Part shown: one piece after another, positions 16,871 through 26,177 of the stretch
How positions within the stretch are numbered: position 1 is the first letter of the stretch
Layout of the letters: every line of letters begins with the position of its first letter
DNA from: Flavobacterium frigoris PS1
GTDB lineage: Bacteria > Bacteroidota > Bacteroidia > Flavobacteriales > Flavobacteriaceae
NCBI RefSeq assembly: GCF_000252125.1
Contig: NZ_AHKF01000015.1
Coordinates: 124,001 to 188,000, forward strand
DNA: 64,000 nt
Direction of reading: 5' to 3'
Made by a program: the position numbers and the translations under genes
Notes under the pieces: generated by a model
What the model was told of the DNA's origin: nothing
Databases searched by the model: none
Seen by the model: the letters and a program-made list of their open reading frames with translations, nothing else

Positions 16871-18196
16871 TTAGTTCTGTGCAGTTTCTGTAGCGGGAAC
16901 GTAATCCAATAACAATCGTTGGTTTGGATTTAGGTATTTTTTTGCAACTTCTCTGATTTCTTCTCTAGTGATAGAATGGTAAAGATCGATTTCGGTATTT
17001 ATCAAATTGATATCTCCATATAGTAAATAGTACTTCGCTAGATTTTCAGCTATTCCTTCAACATTTGAGTTGTTGTTCACGTATTGTGATTCAAACTGAT
17101 TGAGTAGTTTTTGATAATCTTTTTCGGAAATTAAATCCGTTTGGATCTTTACGATTTCTTCGTCTATTTCCTTTAATAAATCTTCCGAACTGTGAGTTCC
17201 CATTGGTAGACCATACAGTATATACATGCCGTAATCTTCCTGGCTAAAGCCAACAGCTCCAATTTGCAGTGCCATTTTTTTCTCGTCTACTACTTTCTTG
17301 TAGAGCTTCGAGCTTTTTCCATCGCTTAGGTAGGATGAAATAAAATCTAAAACACGAGCGTCTCTTGTTTTCATAGATGGCGTTCGGTATGATGCCACTA
17401 ACATCGGAATTTGAATGTTTGGGTCGTAGTAAGTTGCTTTCAAAGTTTGTGTTATCGGTTCTTCGATGAAAGTTTGTTTTTTGATTTTTTCCCCTTTTTG
17501 GATTGGGCCAAAGTATTTTTCAATCCATTCTTTGGTTACAACTTTTTCAAAATCACCTGCTACTACTAATACAGCATTATTAGGGATGTAGAATTTTTTG
17601 TTGAATTCCTTGAAATCTTCTAGAGTAGCGGTGTCCAGATGTTCCATGGAGCCAATCGTAGACCATTTATAGGGATGGTTTTTGAACATGTTTTCTTTTA
17701 CGACGTTTATTATTTTGCCATAAGGGCGATTGTCATAGCGAGAACTCTTTTCTTCTTTTATGACTCCGTTTTGGGTGTCTACGCCAATTTGATTGATAAC
17801 GGGATGCATCAGTCTTTCGGATTCCATCCAAAGTGCCAATTCTAAATTGTTCGACGGGAACACTTCATAATAATACGTTCTGTCATCCGAAGTGTTAGCG
17901 TTGTTTGTGCCTCCATTTGAAGTTACTATTTTGAACCATTCCCCACGTTTGATGTTTGCAGTTCCTTCAAAAAGTAGGTGTTCAAAGAAATGGGCAAATC
18001 CTGTTTTCTCTGGATTTTCATCTTTTGAGCCTACATGATACATTACAGAGGTTATGACAACTGGGGCCGTGGGATCATGATGTAAAATAACATGCATGCC
18101 ATTATCGAGATTGTATTCTTCGAAAGCTATTTTTTGGGCTGTGGCCACTCCTCCAAGTAAAAGCGCAGTACTTATTGCCATTATCGATTTTTTCAT
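16871..18196 (-). CDS. M16-family zinc peptidase, active subunit
   Basis: A 441-residue exported insulinase-type protease. An N-terminal signal peptide (to about residue 20) is followed by YNLDNGMHVILHHDPTAPVV and the inverted zinc motif HFFEHLLFEGT (HxxEH), with the downstream Glu region in the RTYYYEVFPSNNLELAL segment. The C-terminal half is the paired M16 domain. It is the first gene of a two-gene operon with the HxxEH-less homologue. It likely degrades peptides in the periplasm. Confidence 0.94.
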   Translation of the reverse strand: MKKSIMAISTALLLGGVATAQKIAFEEYNLDNGMHVILHHDPTAPVVITSVMYHVGSKDENPEKTGFAHFFEHLLFEGTANIKRGEWFKIVTSNGGTNNANTSDDRTYYYEVFPSNNLELALWMESERLMHPVINQIGVDTQNGVIKEEKSSRYDNRPYGKIINVVKENMFKNHPYKWSTIGSMEHLDTATLEDFKEFNKKFYIPNNAVLVVAGDFEKVVTKEWIEKYFGPIQKGEKIKKQTFIEEPITQTLKATYYDPNIQIPMLVASYRTPSMKTRDARVLDFISSYLSDGKSSKLYKKVVDEKKMALQIGAVGFSQEDYGMYILYGLPMGTHSSEDLLKEIDEEIVKIQTDLISEKDYQKLLNQFESQYVNNNSNVEGIAENLAKYYLLYGDINLINTEIDLYHSITREEIREVAKKYLNPNQRLLLDYVPATETAQN

Positions 18197-18382
18197 AAGG
18201 ATTAATAAAAATGTATATACAATAGGTGTAAAAACGGAAATTATTGTTACTTCAAAAATACCTTTTTTTAATGATGAATGCTTGAAAGTTGCATCTTATT
18301 AGCTGAACTGATATATAAATGGTTAGTTAAAGCCTTGAAAACCGTGGAAAATCCAAAGAATATTTTTTTTATTTTCAAGTGA

Positions 18383-18412
18383 TTGGATAGTAAAAATTAA
18401 ATTGTATATTTG
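18383..18412 (+). promoter_or_regulatory. Promoter of rplU-rpmA
   Basis: TTG (18383-18385), 19-bp spacer, TATATTTG (18405-18412): a near-perfect Bacteroidota promoter 30 bp before the rplU start. Confidence 0.75.
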
Positions 18413-18441
18413 CAACCTTAAAAATCAATAAATCAATCCGT

Positions 18442-18867
18442 ATGTATGCAATCGTAGAGATAGCAGGGCAACAATTTAAAGTAAGCAAAGACTTAAAGGT
18501 TTATGTTCATCGTTTGACTAATGAAGAAGGTTCAAAAATTTCTTTTGACAAAGTTCTTTTATTAGATGACAATGGATCTATCACTTTAGGCGCCCCAGCT
18601 ATAGAAGGTGCTTCAGTAGAAGCTAAAGTGTTACAACACTTAAAAGGAGATAAAGTTATCATTTTCAAAAAGAAAAGAAGAAAAGGATACAAAAAGAGAA
18701 ACGGTCATAGACAATATCTTACTCAAATTGTAATTGAAGGTATTACTGCAGCAGGTGCTCCTAAAAAAGCAGCTCCTAAGAAAGCGGCAGCTGAAGCAAC
18801 TACTGAAGAGGCAGCTCCTAAAGTAAAAAAAGCTCCAAAAGCTAAAAAAGAAGATACTAAAGAATAA
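18442..18867 (+). CDS. rplU: 50S ribosomal protein bL21
   Basis: Ribosomal protein L21, starting MYAIVEIAGQQFKV as in all bacteria and containing the RNA-binding KKRRKGYKKRNGHRQYLT. The conserved core ends at about residue 104. The remaining 37 residues are a low-complexity Ala/Lys/Glu tail (APKKAAPKKAAAEATTEEAA). The gene is followed 23 bp later by rpmA, the usual L21-L27 pair. Confidence 0.97.
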   Translation: MYAIVEIAGQQFKVSKDLKVYVHRLTNEEGSKISFDKVLLLDDNGSITLGAPAIEGASVEAKVLQHLKGDKVIIFKKKRRKGYKKRNGHRQYLTQIVIEGITAAGAPKKAAPKKAAAEATTEEAAPKVKKAPKAKKEDTKE

Positions 18868-18890
18868 TAACAATATTAAACTAATACGTC

Positions 18891-19157
18891 ATGGCTCACA
18901 AGAAAGGTGTCGGTAGTTCCAAGAATGGTAGAGAATCAGAATCAAAACGTTTAGGTGTTAAGATTTTTGGTGGACAAGCTGCCATTGCAGGGAACATCAT
19001 CGTAAGACAAAGAGGTTCAAAACACAACCCAGGTGAAAATGTATACATCAGTAAAGATCATACATTACACGCAAGAGTACCGGGAATTGTTAAGTTCCAA
19101 AAGAAAAGAGATAACAAATCATACGTTTCTATCCTTCCGTTTGAAGTTGAAGCATAA
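18891..19157 (+). CDS. rpmA: 50S ribosomal protein bL27
   Basis: Ribosomal protein L27 of 88 residues. It begins [20 protein letters not shown], so the mature N-terminus that reaches the peptidyl-transferase centre is encoded directly, without the cleaved prepeptide found in Firmicutes. The conserved [20 protein letters not shown] is intact. It is second in the rplU-rpmA operon and is followed by a strong terminator. Confidence 0.97.
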   Translation: MAHKKGVGSSKNGRESESKRLGVKIFGGQAAIAGNIIVRQRGSKHNPGENVYISKDHTLHARVPGIVKFQKKRDNKSYVSILPFEVEA

Positions 19158-19176
19158 TTGATTTAATCAATTTATT

Positions 19177-19210
19177 AAAAACCCGTTTCGAAAGAAATGG
19201 GTTTTTTTTT
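19177..19210 (+). terminator. Terminator of rplU-rpmA
   Basis: ACCCGTTTC-GAAA-GAAATGGGT hairpin followed by nine T residues. Confidence 0.9.
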
Positions 19211-19433
19211 GGTCTGTCTCTATTGTTCTCCAGAGGAGAGGGGACTGTACGGGAATTGAATTAGGTTGATTTGCTGTTTGTGGGCGTTGATTAATTTCTA
19301 TTTATTGAAATGGCGTATGATTATACCGGTGTGCTGTAGTGCATCTGTATCCAGAAGTTCAAGACAATAGTTGTAATTTGTGTTATTGTTACAGATTTTA
19401 GATCTGTACAGTTGACGTCGTTTAATTAAATGC

Positions 19434-20072
19434 TTACTGCAATTTAAAATAATAAAGTACCAGAGTTCCGCAAATCATTTCGGAGTAGCCTTCTTCTATT
19501 TTATCTCCAATGTAAAGTGCTGTTAACTCTCCGGTATCTTTGTCGATGTTGTAATCCCATACTTGGCTATTTGAATATAAAACTTCTGTAAAGGAATACG
19601 ATTCTGGATTTTTGGAGAATTTAATTTTTTCTGTTTTTACTAATTTCCACTTTTTTGAATTCCGATACAGTTCAAAAAACAGCATCTCATCTGTATTGAT
19701 AGTAATCATTTTTCCAACTAAGCCGTCATCGCGGATAACCCAATCTGGGTCTTTGGAAATCCATTTCCAATTTCCAATTAAGCTTTTAACCTTGTTTTTT
19801 CTAAAAATAGACTTTAAGGAATCTGCTTTTTTTAGGGCAATTTGAGCAATTTCAGATTTTTGATTCATGTTATGTACAAATGCGAATAATCTGGCGACTA
19901 CTACATAATCGTGAATCTCAAGTGTTTCTTGTGTGTCATTAAATAGTTTTTTCTGATACTCGTTTCGGGTGTTATCTTGGGCACAAAGTGCGGTGGCTAA
20001 TAATAATAGTAAAGGAAAAATGTGGTTTTTCGTAGGATTCAAAACTGGTTTTTTCGATTGTAATTCTATCAA
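19434..20072 (-). CDS. Exported protein of unknown function
   Basis: A 212-residue protein that I do not recognise. It has a hydrophobic export signal (IFPLLLLLATALCAQ) at about residues 18-32. The first Met places 17 polar residues before it, so the true start may be later or the signal n-region long. The C-terminal half (LIGNWKWISKDPDWVIRDDG, then strand-rich segments) weakly recalls lipocalin-like domains, which often open with a GxW motif. It is a lone gene, convergent with rpmA. Confidence 0.65.
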   Translation of the reverse strand: MIELQSKKPVLNPTKNHIFPLLLLLATALCAQDNTRNEYQKKLFNDTQETLEIHDYVVVARLFAFVHNMNQKSEIAQIALKKADSLKSIFRKNKVKSLIGNWKWISKDPDWVIRDDGLVGKMITINTDEMLFFELYRNSKKWKLVKTEKIKFSKNPESYSFTEVLYSNSQVWDYNIDKDTGELTALYIGDKIEEGYSEMICGTLVLYYFKLQ

Positions 20073-20185
20073 ATATACTATAATTAGGAATCGGTTTTAT
20101 ATTCTTAAAAAGTAGAGGTGCTCTGTAGTGTGTTTATGCTAGAAAACATATCCATTGAATAATAATAATGTCTGTATAGTGCCGC

Positions 20186-20266
20186 TAGAGGGATAGCAGC
20201 GGCATCCTTTTATGTAGTCCTGATAGCTATCGGGACTACATAAAAGATACAGCAAATAGCCCGACC
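20186..20266. repeat. Flavobacterial intergenic repeat, copy 2 (inverted)
   Basis: On the minus strand the copy opens GGGCTATTTGCTGTATC and closes GGATGCCGCTGCTATCCCTC, around a palindrome (TTTTATGTAGTCC / GGACTACATAAAA with a GATAGCTATC core). It fills most of the 312-bp gap between the unknown exported gene and ahcY. An 18-bp perfect palindrome (20270-20287) directly follows it. Confidence 0.8.
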
Positions 20267-20269
20267 CGA

Positions 20270-20287
20270 CCCCGATAGCTATCGGGG
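20270..20287. repeat. 18-bp perfect palindrome
   Basis: CCCCGATAGCTATCGGGG is its own reverse complement. Its GATAGCTATC core also occurs in the centre of the adjacent repeat copy, suggesting it is a second fragment of the same element. Confidence 0.7.
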
Positions 20288-20307
20288 TTAATAGGGTCTC
20301 GCCCAAA

Positions 20308-20341
20308 AACAAGAAACCCTCGCTTCTCAGCAAGGGTTTTT
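20308..20341 (-). terminator. Terminator of ahcY
   Basis: On the minus strand, AAACCCTTGCT pairs with AGCGAGGGTTT (one G-U pair) and is followed by a T-rich stretch, 44 bp after the ahcY stop. Confidence 0.75.
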
Positions 20342-20384
20342 ATAAATCTAAAATTATAATCAGCAATCGCTAATTTACAATCAT

Positions 20385-21701
20385 TTAGTATCTGTAATAT
20401 TCTGGTTTGAATGGACCGTCAACTGCAACTCCAATATAAGCAGCTTGATCGTCACGTAAAGTTTCCAATTCAACTCCTAATTTAGCCAAGTGAAGCATTG
20501 CAACTTTCTCATCTAAATGTTTTGGTAACATGTACACATCGTTGTTATATGCTGCACTGTTTTTCCACAATTCGATTTGAGCCAAAGTTTGGTTTGTAAA
20601 TGAGTTACTCATTACAAAACTTGGGTGACCTGTAGCACAACCAAGGTTTACTAAGCGACCTTCAGCCAAAAGGATGATGTCTTTACCGTCAATAGTATAT
20701 TTATCAACCTGAGGTTTGATTTCAACTTTCGAAGCTCCGTGGTTAGTGTTCAACCAAGCAACAGCAATTTCGTTATCAAAATGTCCAATGTTACAAACGA
20801 TAGTTTTATCTTTCATTTGCTCAAAGTGAGATCCTAGAACGATATCTTTATTTCCTGTAGTTGTGATAATTATATCAGCATTTCCAACAACCGTGTTTAA
20901 TTTTTTAACTTCAAAACCGTCCATTGCAGCTTGTAAAGCACAAATTGGATCGATTTCAGTAACTGTAACGATAGATCCAGCACCTCTAAAAGAAGCAGCA
21001 GTACCTTTTCCTACGTCACCGTATCCACATACAACCACTCTTTTACCAGCAAGCATAATATCAGTTGCACGACGAACTGCATCAACTGCAGATTCTTTAC
21101 AACCGTATTTGTTGTCAAATTTCGATTTAGTAACCGAGTCATTAACATTAATAGCAGGCATTGGTAAAGTTCCAGCTTTTACTCTTTCGTATAATCTGTG
21201 AACTCCAGTTGTGGTCTCTTCAGATAAACCTTTGATTCCAGCAACTAATTCTGGGTAACGGTCAATAACCATGTTTGTCAAATCTCCACCGTCATCAAGA
21301 ATCATGTTCAATGGTTTTCTGTCTTCACCAAAGAAAAGAGTTTGCTCGATACACCAGTCAAAGTCTTCTTCGTTCAAACCTTTCCAAGCGTAAACTTGAA
21401 TTCCAGCAGCAGCCATAGCAGCAGCAGCTTGATCTTGTGTAGAGAAGATGTTACAAGATGACCAAGTCACTTCAGCACCAAGAGCGATTAAAGTCTCAAT
21501 TAAAACTGCAGTTTGGATTGTCATGTGTAAACATCCAGCAATACGAGAACCAGCAAGTGGTTGTTCGTCTTTATATTCAGAACGAAGTGCCATTAAACCG
21601 GGCATTTCAGCTTCAGCTAATTCAATTTCTTTTCTTCCCCAGGCTGCTAGAGAGATATCTTTTACTTTGAAAGCCACAAAAGGCATAGTTGTAGTACTCA
21701 T
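20385..21701 (-). CDS. ahcY: Adenosylhomocysteinase
   Basis: S-adenosylhomocysteine hydrolase of 438 residues, cleaving SAH to adenosine and homocysteine in the methyl cycle. Signatures are [17 protein letters not shown] with the active-site region, the NAD-binding Rossmann motif [32 protein letters not shown], and the C-terminal PFKPEYYRY that contributes Lys/Tyr to the partner subunit's NAD site. It is a single gene with its own promoter box and terminator, and is flanked on both sides by copies of one intergenic repeat. Confidence 0.98.
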   Translation of the reverse strand: MSTTTMPFVAFKVKDISLAAWGRKEIELAEAEMPGLMALRSEYKDEQPLAGSRIAGCLHMTIQTAVLIETLIALGAEVTWSSCNIFSTQDQAAAAMAAAGIQVYAWKGLNEEDFDWCIEQTLFFGEDRKPLNMILDDGGDLTNMVIDRYPELVAGIKGLSEETTTGVHRLYERVKAGTLPMPAINVNDSVTKSKFDNKYGCKESAVDAVRRATDIMLAGKRVVVCGYGDVGKGTAASFRGAGSIVTVTEIDPICALQAAMDGFEVKKLNTVVGNADIIITTTGNKDIVLGSHFEQMKDKTIVCNIGHFDNEIAVAWLNTNHGASKVEIKPQVDKYTIDGKDIILLAEGRLVNLGCATGHPSFVMSNSFTNQTLAQIELWKNSAAYNNDVYMLPKHLDEKVAMLHLAKLGVELETLRDDQAAYIGVAVDGPFKPEYYRY

Positions 21702-21732
21702 TTATAGTATATTTGTAATTGTAAATTTTTTG

Positions 21733-21740
21733 CAAAATTA
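21733..21740 (-). promoter_or_regulatory. -7 box of ahcY
   Basis: TAATTTTG on the minus strand matches TAnnTTTG, 31 bp before the ahcY start. Confidence 0.5.
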
Positions 21741-21855
21741 CGTAATATCTTTAGAAAAACACTAATTTCTATAATATTTATGAAATGTTTAAGGGCTTAA
21801 TCTTTTGAATATTAGCGTAATAATTTTGTTTTTAGTCAGAGAGGAGTAATGCTTA

Positions 21856-21942
21856 GGAGCAATTTTCCGCTGTGCACTATATCTTTTATGGCTCCTGATA
21901 ACTATCAGGAGCCATAAAAGGATGCCGTTTCCATCGGGGCTA
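21856..21942. repeat. Flavobacterial intergenic repeat, copy 3 (direct)
   Basis: Reads GGAGCAATTTTCCGCTGTGC, then TATCTTTTATGGCTCCTGAT pairing with its complement, then AAAAGGATGCCGTTTCCATC and GGGGCTAA. Ends match copies 1 and 2; the central palindrome differs. It lies in the 301-bp gap between ahcY and the phosphopantetheinyl transferase gene. The rest of that gap holds only the ahcY promoter box. Confidence 0.8.
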
Positions 21943-22002
21943 AAAAAAAAGTAGTGCTTTTATGAATTGATAGTTCATAACTTATAACTCATATTTAATT
22001 AA

Positions 22003-22644
22003 ATGCCGTTACATAAAACCATAAATCTCTCCCAAAGCGCTGGGATGTCGACTCAAATTTTTGTTTGGAAAATCACCGAGAGTTACGTGCAGCTCTTTGA
22101 TGAAGTAGCGTTAAATGATAGTAATCTTATACGGCTAGCTGGTATGAAGTCTGAATTGCATCAAAGAGGTTTTCTTAGTGTACGCAGGTTATTGCAGGAA
22201 TCAGGTTATAATGATTTTGATTTGTTTTATGACGAATTCGGCAAGCCACACCTTAAAGACGGCAAACATATTTCTATTACCCATTCCTATCATTTTTCGG
22301 CAATAATCATTAGCGAACAGACCGTAGGAATCGATATCGAGCTACAACGGGGGAAAATCATCCGAATCGCAGATAAATTTGTTGACGAAGAGTTTAGTTA
22401 TTTGGATAAAAATAATAAGGAGGAATACATAAAAAAACTTACTGTGATTTGGGGTGCAAAAGAAGCCATTTTCAAAATAAGAAACGAAAAAGGAATTAGT
22501 TTCAAAGACCATATCAAAGTCAAAGCATTCCGTCTAGAGGATAAAGAGTCTAAAGCGGAACTTCACTTTGATAATATCGTGAAGAGTTTTAAATTATTTC
22601 ATGAAGAAATTGAAGGTTTTAGACTTGTTTATACTTTTGAGTAA
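22003..22644 (+). CDS. 4'-phosphopantetheinyl transferase family protein
   Basis: A 213-residue Sfp/AcpT-type transferase that would attach phosphopantetheine from CoA to a carrier-protein serine. The two magnesium-binding motifs are present: TVGIDIELQRGKI and WGAKEAIFKIRN (the WxxKEA signature). No polyketide or peptide synthase lies nearby, so its carrier is unknown. The ordinary acyl carrier protein or a remote cluster is possible. It starts a likely operon with the GGGP synthase-like gene, pnuC, the NadR-like fusion and arfB. Confidence 0.88.
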   Translation: MPLHKTINLSQSAGMSTQIFVWKITESYVQLFDEVALNDSNLIRLAGMKSELHQRGFLSVRRLLQESGYNDFDLFYDEFGKPHLKDGKHISITHSYHFSAIIISEQTVGIDIELQRGKIIRIADKFVDEEFSYLDKNNKEEYIKKLTVIWGAKEAIFKIRNEKGISFKDHIKVKAFRLEDKESKAELHFDNIVKSFKLFHEEIEGFRLVYTFE

Positions 22645-22711
22645 GAGTATTCAGTTTTTTAGTATTCAGTAAAAAAAATCGCGAAAATCAGTGGTAGTCG
22701 CGTAGTAAATA

Positions 22712-23428
22712 ATGACAAACATTTATAACGAAATAATCCAGTCAAAAATAGAGTCTAAAAAGCTCCTTGCTATTCTTCTTGACCCGGATAAAATAATCTG
22801 GGACCATTTAGAATTGTTGATAAAAAAAATTAAGCAATCACCAGCAACACATATATTCATTGGCGGAAGCCAGGTCAAAACAAATAGAATCGACGAATTA
22901 ATTTCTCTGCTGAAGCAAAAAGTTGATTTGCCGATGGTACTTTTTCCTGGGAATCCATCCCAGATTTCAAATGAAGCCGATGCTATTTTATTCCTTTCGT
23001 TGATTAGCGGCAGAAATTCGGATTATTTAATCGAACATCAGATACAAGCAGCCCCGATTCTGAAACAAACCCAATTGGAAGTTATTTCTACAGGTTATAT
23101 GCTAATCGAAAGCGGAAAAGAAACTGCAGTAGAACGTGTGAGTAAAACAATACCTTTAGACAGATATAATCTCGACTTGGCATTGGCAACAGCTCTAGCA
23201 GGAGAAATGTTAGGGAATAAATTAATTTATCTGGAGGCGGGAAGTGGTGCAAAACAAGCCGTTCCTAAGCAAATGATTGAATTAGTTGCTCAAAATATCA
23301 AAATCCCATTAATTGTTGGTGGCGGAATTGTAGATTTGCACGGTATAAAAAAAGCCTATGATGCAGGTGCTGATTTGGTAGTAATAGGTACGGCTTTTGA
23401 AAATGACCACGACTTTTTTAGTAAATAG
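22712..23428 (+). CDS. Geranylgeranylglyceryl/heptaprenylglyceryl phosphate synthase
   Basis: PcrB/GGGPS-type TIM barrel of 238 residues that joins glycerol-1-phosphate to a polyprenyl diphosphate. Visible signatures are LLAILLDPDKIIWD, HIFIGGSQVKTN, LFPGNPSQISNEADAILFLS, YLEAGSGAKQAV and the phosphate-binding LIVGGGIVDLHGIKKAYDAG with VVIGTAFEN. The group is known from archaeal ether lipids and also occurs in Bacteroidota, where the product is uncertain. Its prenyl chain length cannot be told here. Confidence 0.92.
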   Translation: MTNIYNEIIQSKIESKKLLAILLDPDKIIWDHLELLIKKIKQSPATHIFIGGSQVKTNRIDELISLLKQKVDLPMVLFPGNPSQISNEADAILFLSLISGRNSDYLIEHQIQAAPILKQTQLEVISTGYMLIESGKETAVERVSKTIPLDRYNLDLALATALAGEMLGNKLIYLEAGSGAKQAVPKQMIELVAQNIKIPLIVGGGIVDLHGIKKAYDAGADLVVIGTAFENDHDFFSK

Positions 23429-23454
23429 TTTCAATTAAGAATTAATACCAGACC

Positions 23455-24078
23455 ATGATAGATTTTTTTCTAAACGCCTACAGTAATGTGTCAATGACCC
23501 ATATTGTATTAGAGTTTATTGTTTTTGTATTCGGTATTTTAAGTGTTTGGTATGCTAGACAAGAAAATATTTGGGTTTATCCCACCGGATTGATAGCAAC
23601 AATAATTTCGACCTATTTGCTTTATAATGCAGGTTATCTTGGTGATATGATGATCAATGGATACTTTTCAATCATGAGTATTTATGGATGGTACAAGTGG
23701 ACTAGAAAAGTAAAGGACAGCGATACGATGCCAATTACTAGAACTAATAGCAAAGAAAAATTAATTGGTATTGTGTTGTTTTTTGCTACAATTTTCGTAG
23801 TTTTCGAGATATATTATTTGTTTGATTATGAAATAAATACGGACAATTATATTGATATTATAGCCTCGGGAATATTTTTTACAGGCATGTGGTATATGGC
23901 CAACAAGAAAATCGAAAATTGGACTCTCTGGATTATTGGAGATTTGATTGTCACCCCGTTATACGCCTATCGCGGACTAGGAATGTTATCGTTACAATAT
24001 TTAATTTTTACAATTTTGGCTGTTTCAGCTTATTTAGAATGGAGGAAAATCTTACGCAAGAGCGATCTGCAATTATAA
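23455..24078 (+). CDS. pnuC: PnuC-family vitamin/nucleoside transporter
   Basis: Membrane protein of 207 residues with about seven segments. Hallmarks are VWYARQENIWVYPTGLIATI, GDMMINGYFSIMSIYGWYKW and WTLWIIGDLIVTPLYAYRGL. PnuC proteins take up nicotinamide riboside by facilitated diffusion with intracellular kinase trapping. A Bacteroidota branch, PnuT, is linked to thiamin. The next gene overlaps by 40 bp and encodes a NadR-like kinase, which fits a trapping kinase. A thiamin role is possible because a TPP riboswitch receptor lies 2.6 kb downstream. Confidence 0.92.
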   Translation: MIDFFLNAYSNVSMTHIVLEFIVFVFGILSVWYARQENIWVYPTGLIATIISTYLLYNAGYLGDMMINGYFSIMSIYGWYKWTRKVKDSDTMPITRTNSKEKLIGIVLFFATIFVVFEIYYLFDYEINTDNYIDIIASGIFFTGMWYMANKKIENWTLWIIGDLIVTPLYAYRGLGMLSLQYLIFTILAVSAYLEWRKILRKSDLQL

Positions 24079-26153
24079 AAATCGCTATGTTTGGTCCAGA
24101 GAGTACTGGAAAAACAACGTTGGCTATACAGTTGGCTGAATATTATAAAACGGTATGGGTTCCCGAATTTGCAAGGGATTATTTGCAAGATAAGTGGGAT
24201 AAAAGTCAGCTCGTTTGTGATGTTGATGATATGCTTCCTATCGCCAAAGGTCAAACTAAATTAGAAAATGAAAAGTTGGTAGTGGCTAATAAGTATCTGT
24301 TTTGTGATACTAATTTAATGGTTACCAAGGTTTTTTCTGAAGTGTATTATGATTATTGTGATCCATTATTGAATGAAGCAGCACAAGAGCATGAATATGA
24401 TTTGTTTTTTCTAACTGATATTGATGTGCCTTGGGAAAAAGACGACTTGAGAGATAGACCTCAAGGAAGAGAGTCTGTTTTTACCGTTTTTAAAAAATCA
24501 TTAATAGATAATAATAAACCATTCATTACGCTTTCTGGAGATAAAAACTTACGTCTTAAGAAAGCGATCTCAATTATTGATGAACTGGCGGAAGCCAAAG
24601 AAATGGGATTTTCATCTGTTGACTTTGTGCAATTAAATGAGCTTGGAATTTCATTGGCGAATTTTAAAAAGCAATTGGAGATATTTAAAAATGGAGTTTC
24701 TAAAACGGTATTGATTGAACCAGCTACATTATATAATGGGATTATCAATCTTTCCGAAAAGGAATCCAATAAAAAAGCTGTTTTTTTTGATGAAAATAAG
24801 GATAACTACAAGTTACTAAAATTTGTGCCGGCTTCTGGAGCAGCAAGCCGAATGTTTAAGTTTTTAATTACTTTTTTACAAGAATTTAATGTTACAAAAG
24901 AAAGTATTAATGCATATGTAAACAGAAAAAAAAACAATAAACTTCCAGTTTTTGTAGTGGGTTTAGAGAAGTTTCCTTTTTACGAGGAAATTGACAAAAA
25001 GTTAAGAGAAGAAATCTCAAGTTTTGACTCTCTTCATAGAAATTTAAAATTTTACTACTTTATTAAACTACTCTTATCGGGAGATTATTTTGATTATGCA
25101 AATAAACCTAAGGGAGTTCTTCCTTTTCATAAATATAAAACACATACTGCAACTGCTGTAGAAGAGCATTTGTACGAATGCTCTCAATATTCAAGTTCTA
25201 ATGGAGTATCTAATTTGCATCTTACAGTTTCAGAAGAGCATTTGCCTCAATTTGAAGCAATAATAAATACAGTCAGACCTTTGATTGAAGAGCAAGATAA
25301 AATCAGTATAAATGTAAATTATTCTTTTCAGAAAAAGAGTACGGATACCATTGCTGTAAATGTCGATAATAGCGTTTTTAGAACACAAGATGACAAACTT
25401 GTTTTTAGACCGGCAGGTCATGGTGCTTTAATTGAAAATCTAAATAATTTAGATGCGGACATTGTATTTGTCAAAAATATTGATAATGTAAGCCAAAATG
25501 ATGTTGATAAGGTTACTTTTCATAAAAAAGTATTGGCAGGAGTTTTGATTGAACTGCAACAGAAAATATTTTATTATTTGAAGTGTATTGATTGCGGCAC
25601 CATTGATAAGACTTTACTGGATGAGATTGTAGATTTTTTAAAAGAAAATCTGAATATTATTTTGCCTTTCGATTTTAATGCCTTGAATTTTGAGGATAAA
25701 GTCCAAAAGACAGCAGTATTACTAGACAGACCTATAAGGGTATGCGGAATGGTAATAAATGAAGGAGAACCTGGCGGAGGACCTTTTTGGACCAAAAATG
25801 GAGATGGGGTAATTTCTTTGCAGATAGTAGAATCTTCTGAGGTCGATTTAGTAAATAAGAAACAAGAAGATATATTAACGGGTGCGACTCATTTTAACCC
25901 TGTAGATTTAGTTTGTGGGATTAAAAATTATAAAGGAACAAAATTTGATTTAACAAAATTTGTTGATCATGATCGCGGTTTTATCGTTGAGAAAAGTGTT
26001 TCTGGAAAGGACATAAAAGCATATGAATTGCCTGGTTTATGGAATGGGGCAATGGCTAACTGGCTGACTGTTTTTGTCCAGGCTCCATTAGTCACCTTTA
26101 ATCCTGTTAAGACAGTGAACGATTTGCTAAATGGTGCCCATCAACCAAAATAA
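24039..26153 (+). CDS. NadR-like P-loop kinase fused to DUF4301
   Basis: I start at the ATG at 24039 (MEENLTQERS), inside the pnuC 3' end. Residues 1 to about 188 are a NadR-like ATPase/kinase: Walker A FGPESTGKTT at 18-27, then VWVPEFARDYLQ and LFFLTDIDVPWEKDDLRDRP, similar to ribosylnicotinamide kinase. From about residue 189 the chain continues as a DUF4301 protein (LNELGISLANFKKQLEIF, FVPASGAASRMFKFL, GHGALIENLNNLDADIVFVK, INEGEPGGGPFW). These families are often separate genes. The reading frame here is continuous for 704 codons. A split at ATG 24603 cannot be excluded. Confidence 0.85.
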   Translation: MEENLTQERSAIIKIAMFGPESTGKTTLAIQLAEYYKTVWVPEFARDYLQDKWDKSQLVCDVDDMLPIAKGQTKLENEKLVVANKYLFCDTNLMVTKVFSEVYYDYCDPLLNEAAQEHEYDLFFLTDIDVPWEKDDLRDRPQGRESVFTVFKKSLIDNNKPFITLSGDKNLRLKKAISIIDELAEAKEMGFSSVDFVQLNELGISLANFKKQLEIFKNGVSKTVLIEPATLYNGIINLSEKESNKKAVFFDENKDNYKLLKFVPASGAASRMFKFLITFLQEFNVTKESINAYVNRKKNNKLPVFVVGLEKFPFYEEIDKKLREEISSFDSLHRNLKFYYFIKLLLSGDYFDYANKPKGVLPFHKYKTHTATAVEEHLYECSQYSSSNGVSNLHLTVSEEHLPQFEAIINTVRPLIEEQDKISINVNYSFQKKSTDTIAVNVDNSVFRTQDDKLVFRPAGHGALIENLNNLDADIVFVKNIDNVSQNDVDKVTFHKKVLAGVLIELQQKIFYYLKCIDCGTIDKTLLDEIVDFLKENLNIILPFDFNALNFEDKVQKTAVLLDRPIRVCGMVINEGEPGGGPFWTKNGDGVISLQIVESSEVDLVNKKQEDILTGATHFNPVDLVCGIKNYKGTKFDLTKFVDHDRGFIVEKSVSGKDIKAYELPGLWNGAMANWLTVFVQAPLVTFNPVKTVNDLLNGAHQPK

Positions 26154-26177
26154 TTTTCTGAAACAATTTTAGTATAA

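Noticed and set aside
20186..21942. Composite transposon around ahcY formed by inverted repeat copies
   Set aside because: The flanking copies have different centres, no transposase is present and ahcY is a core gene. Chance placement of a dispersed repeat is simpler.
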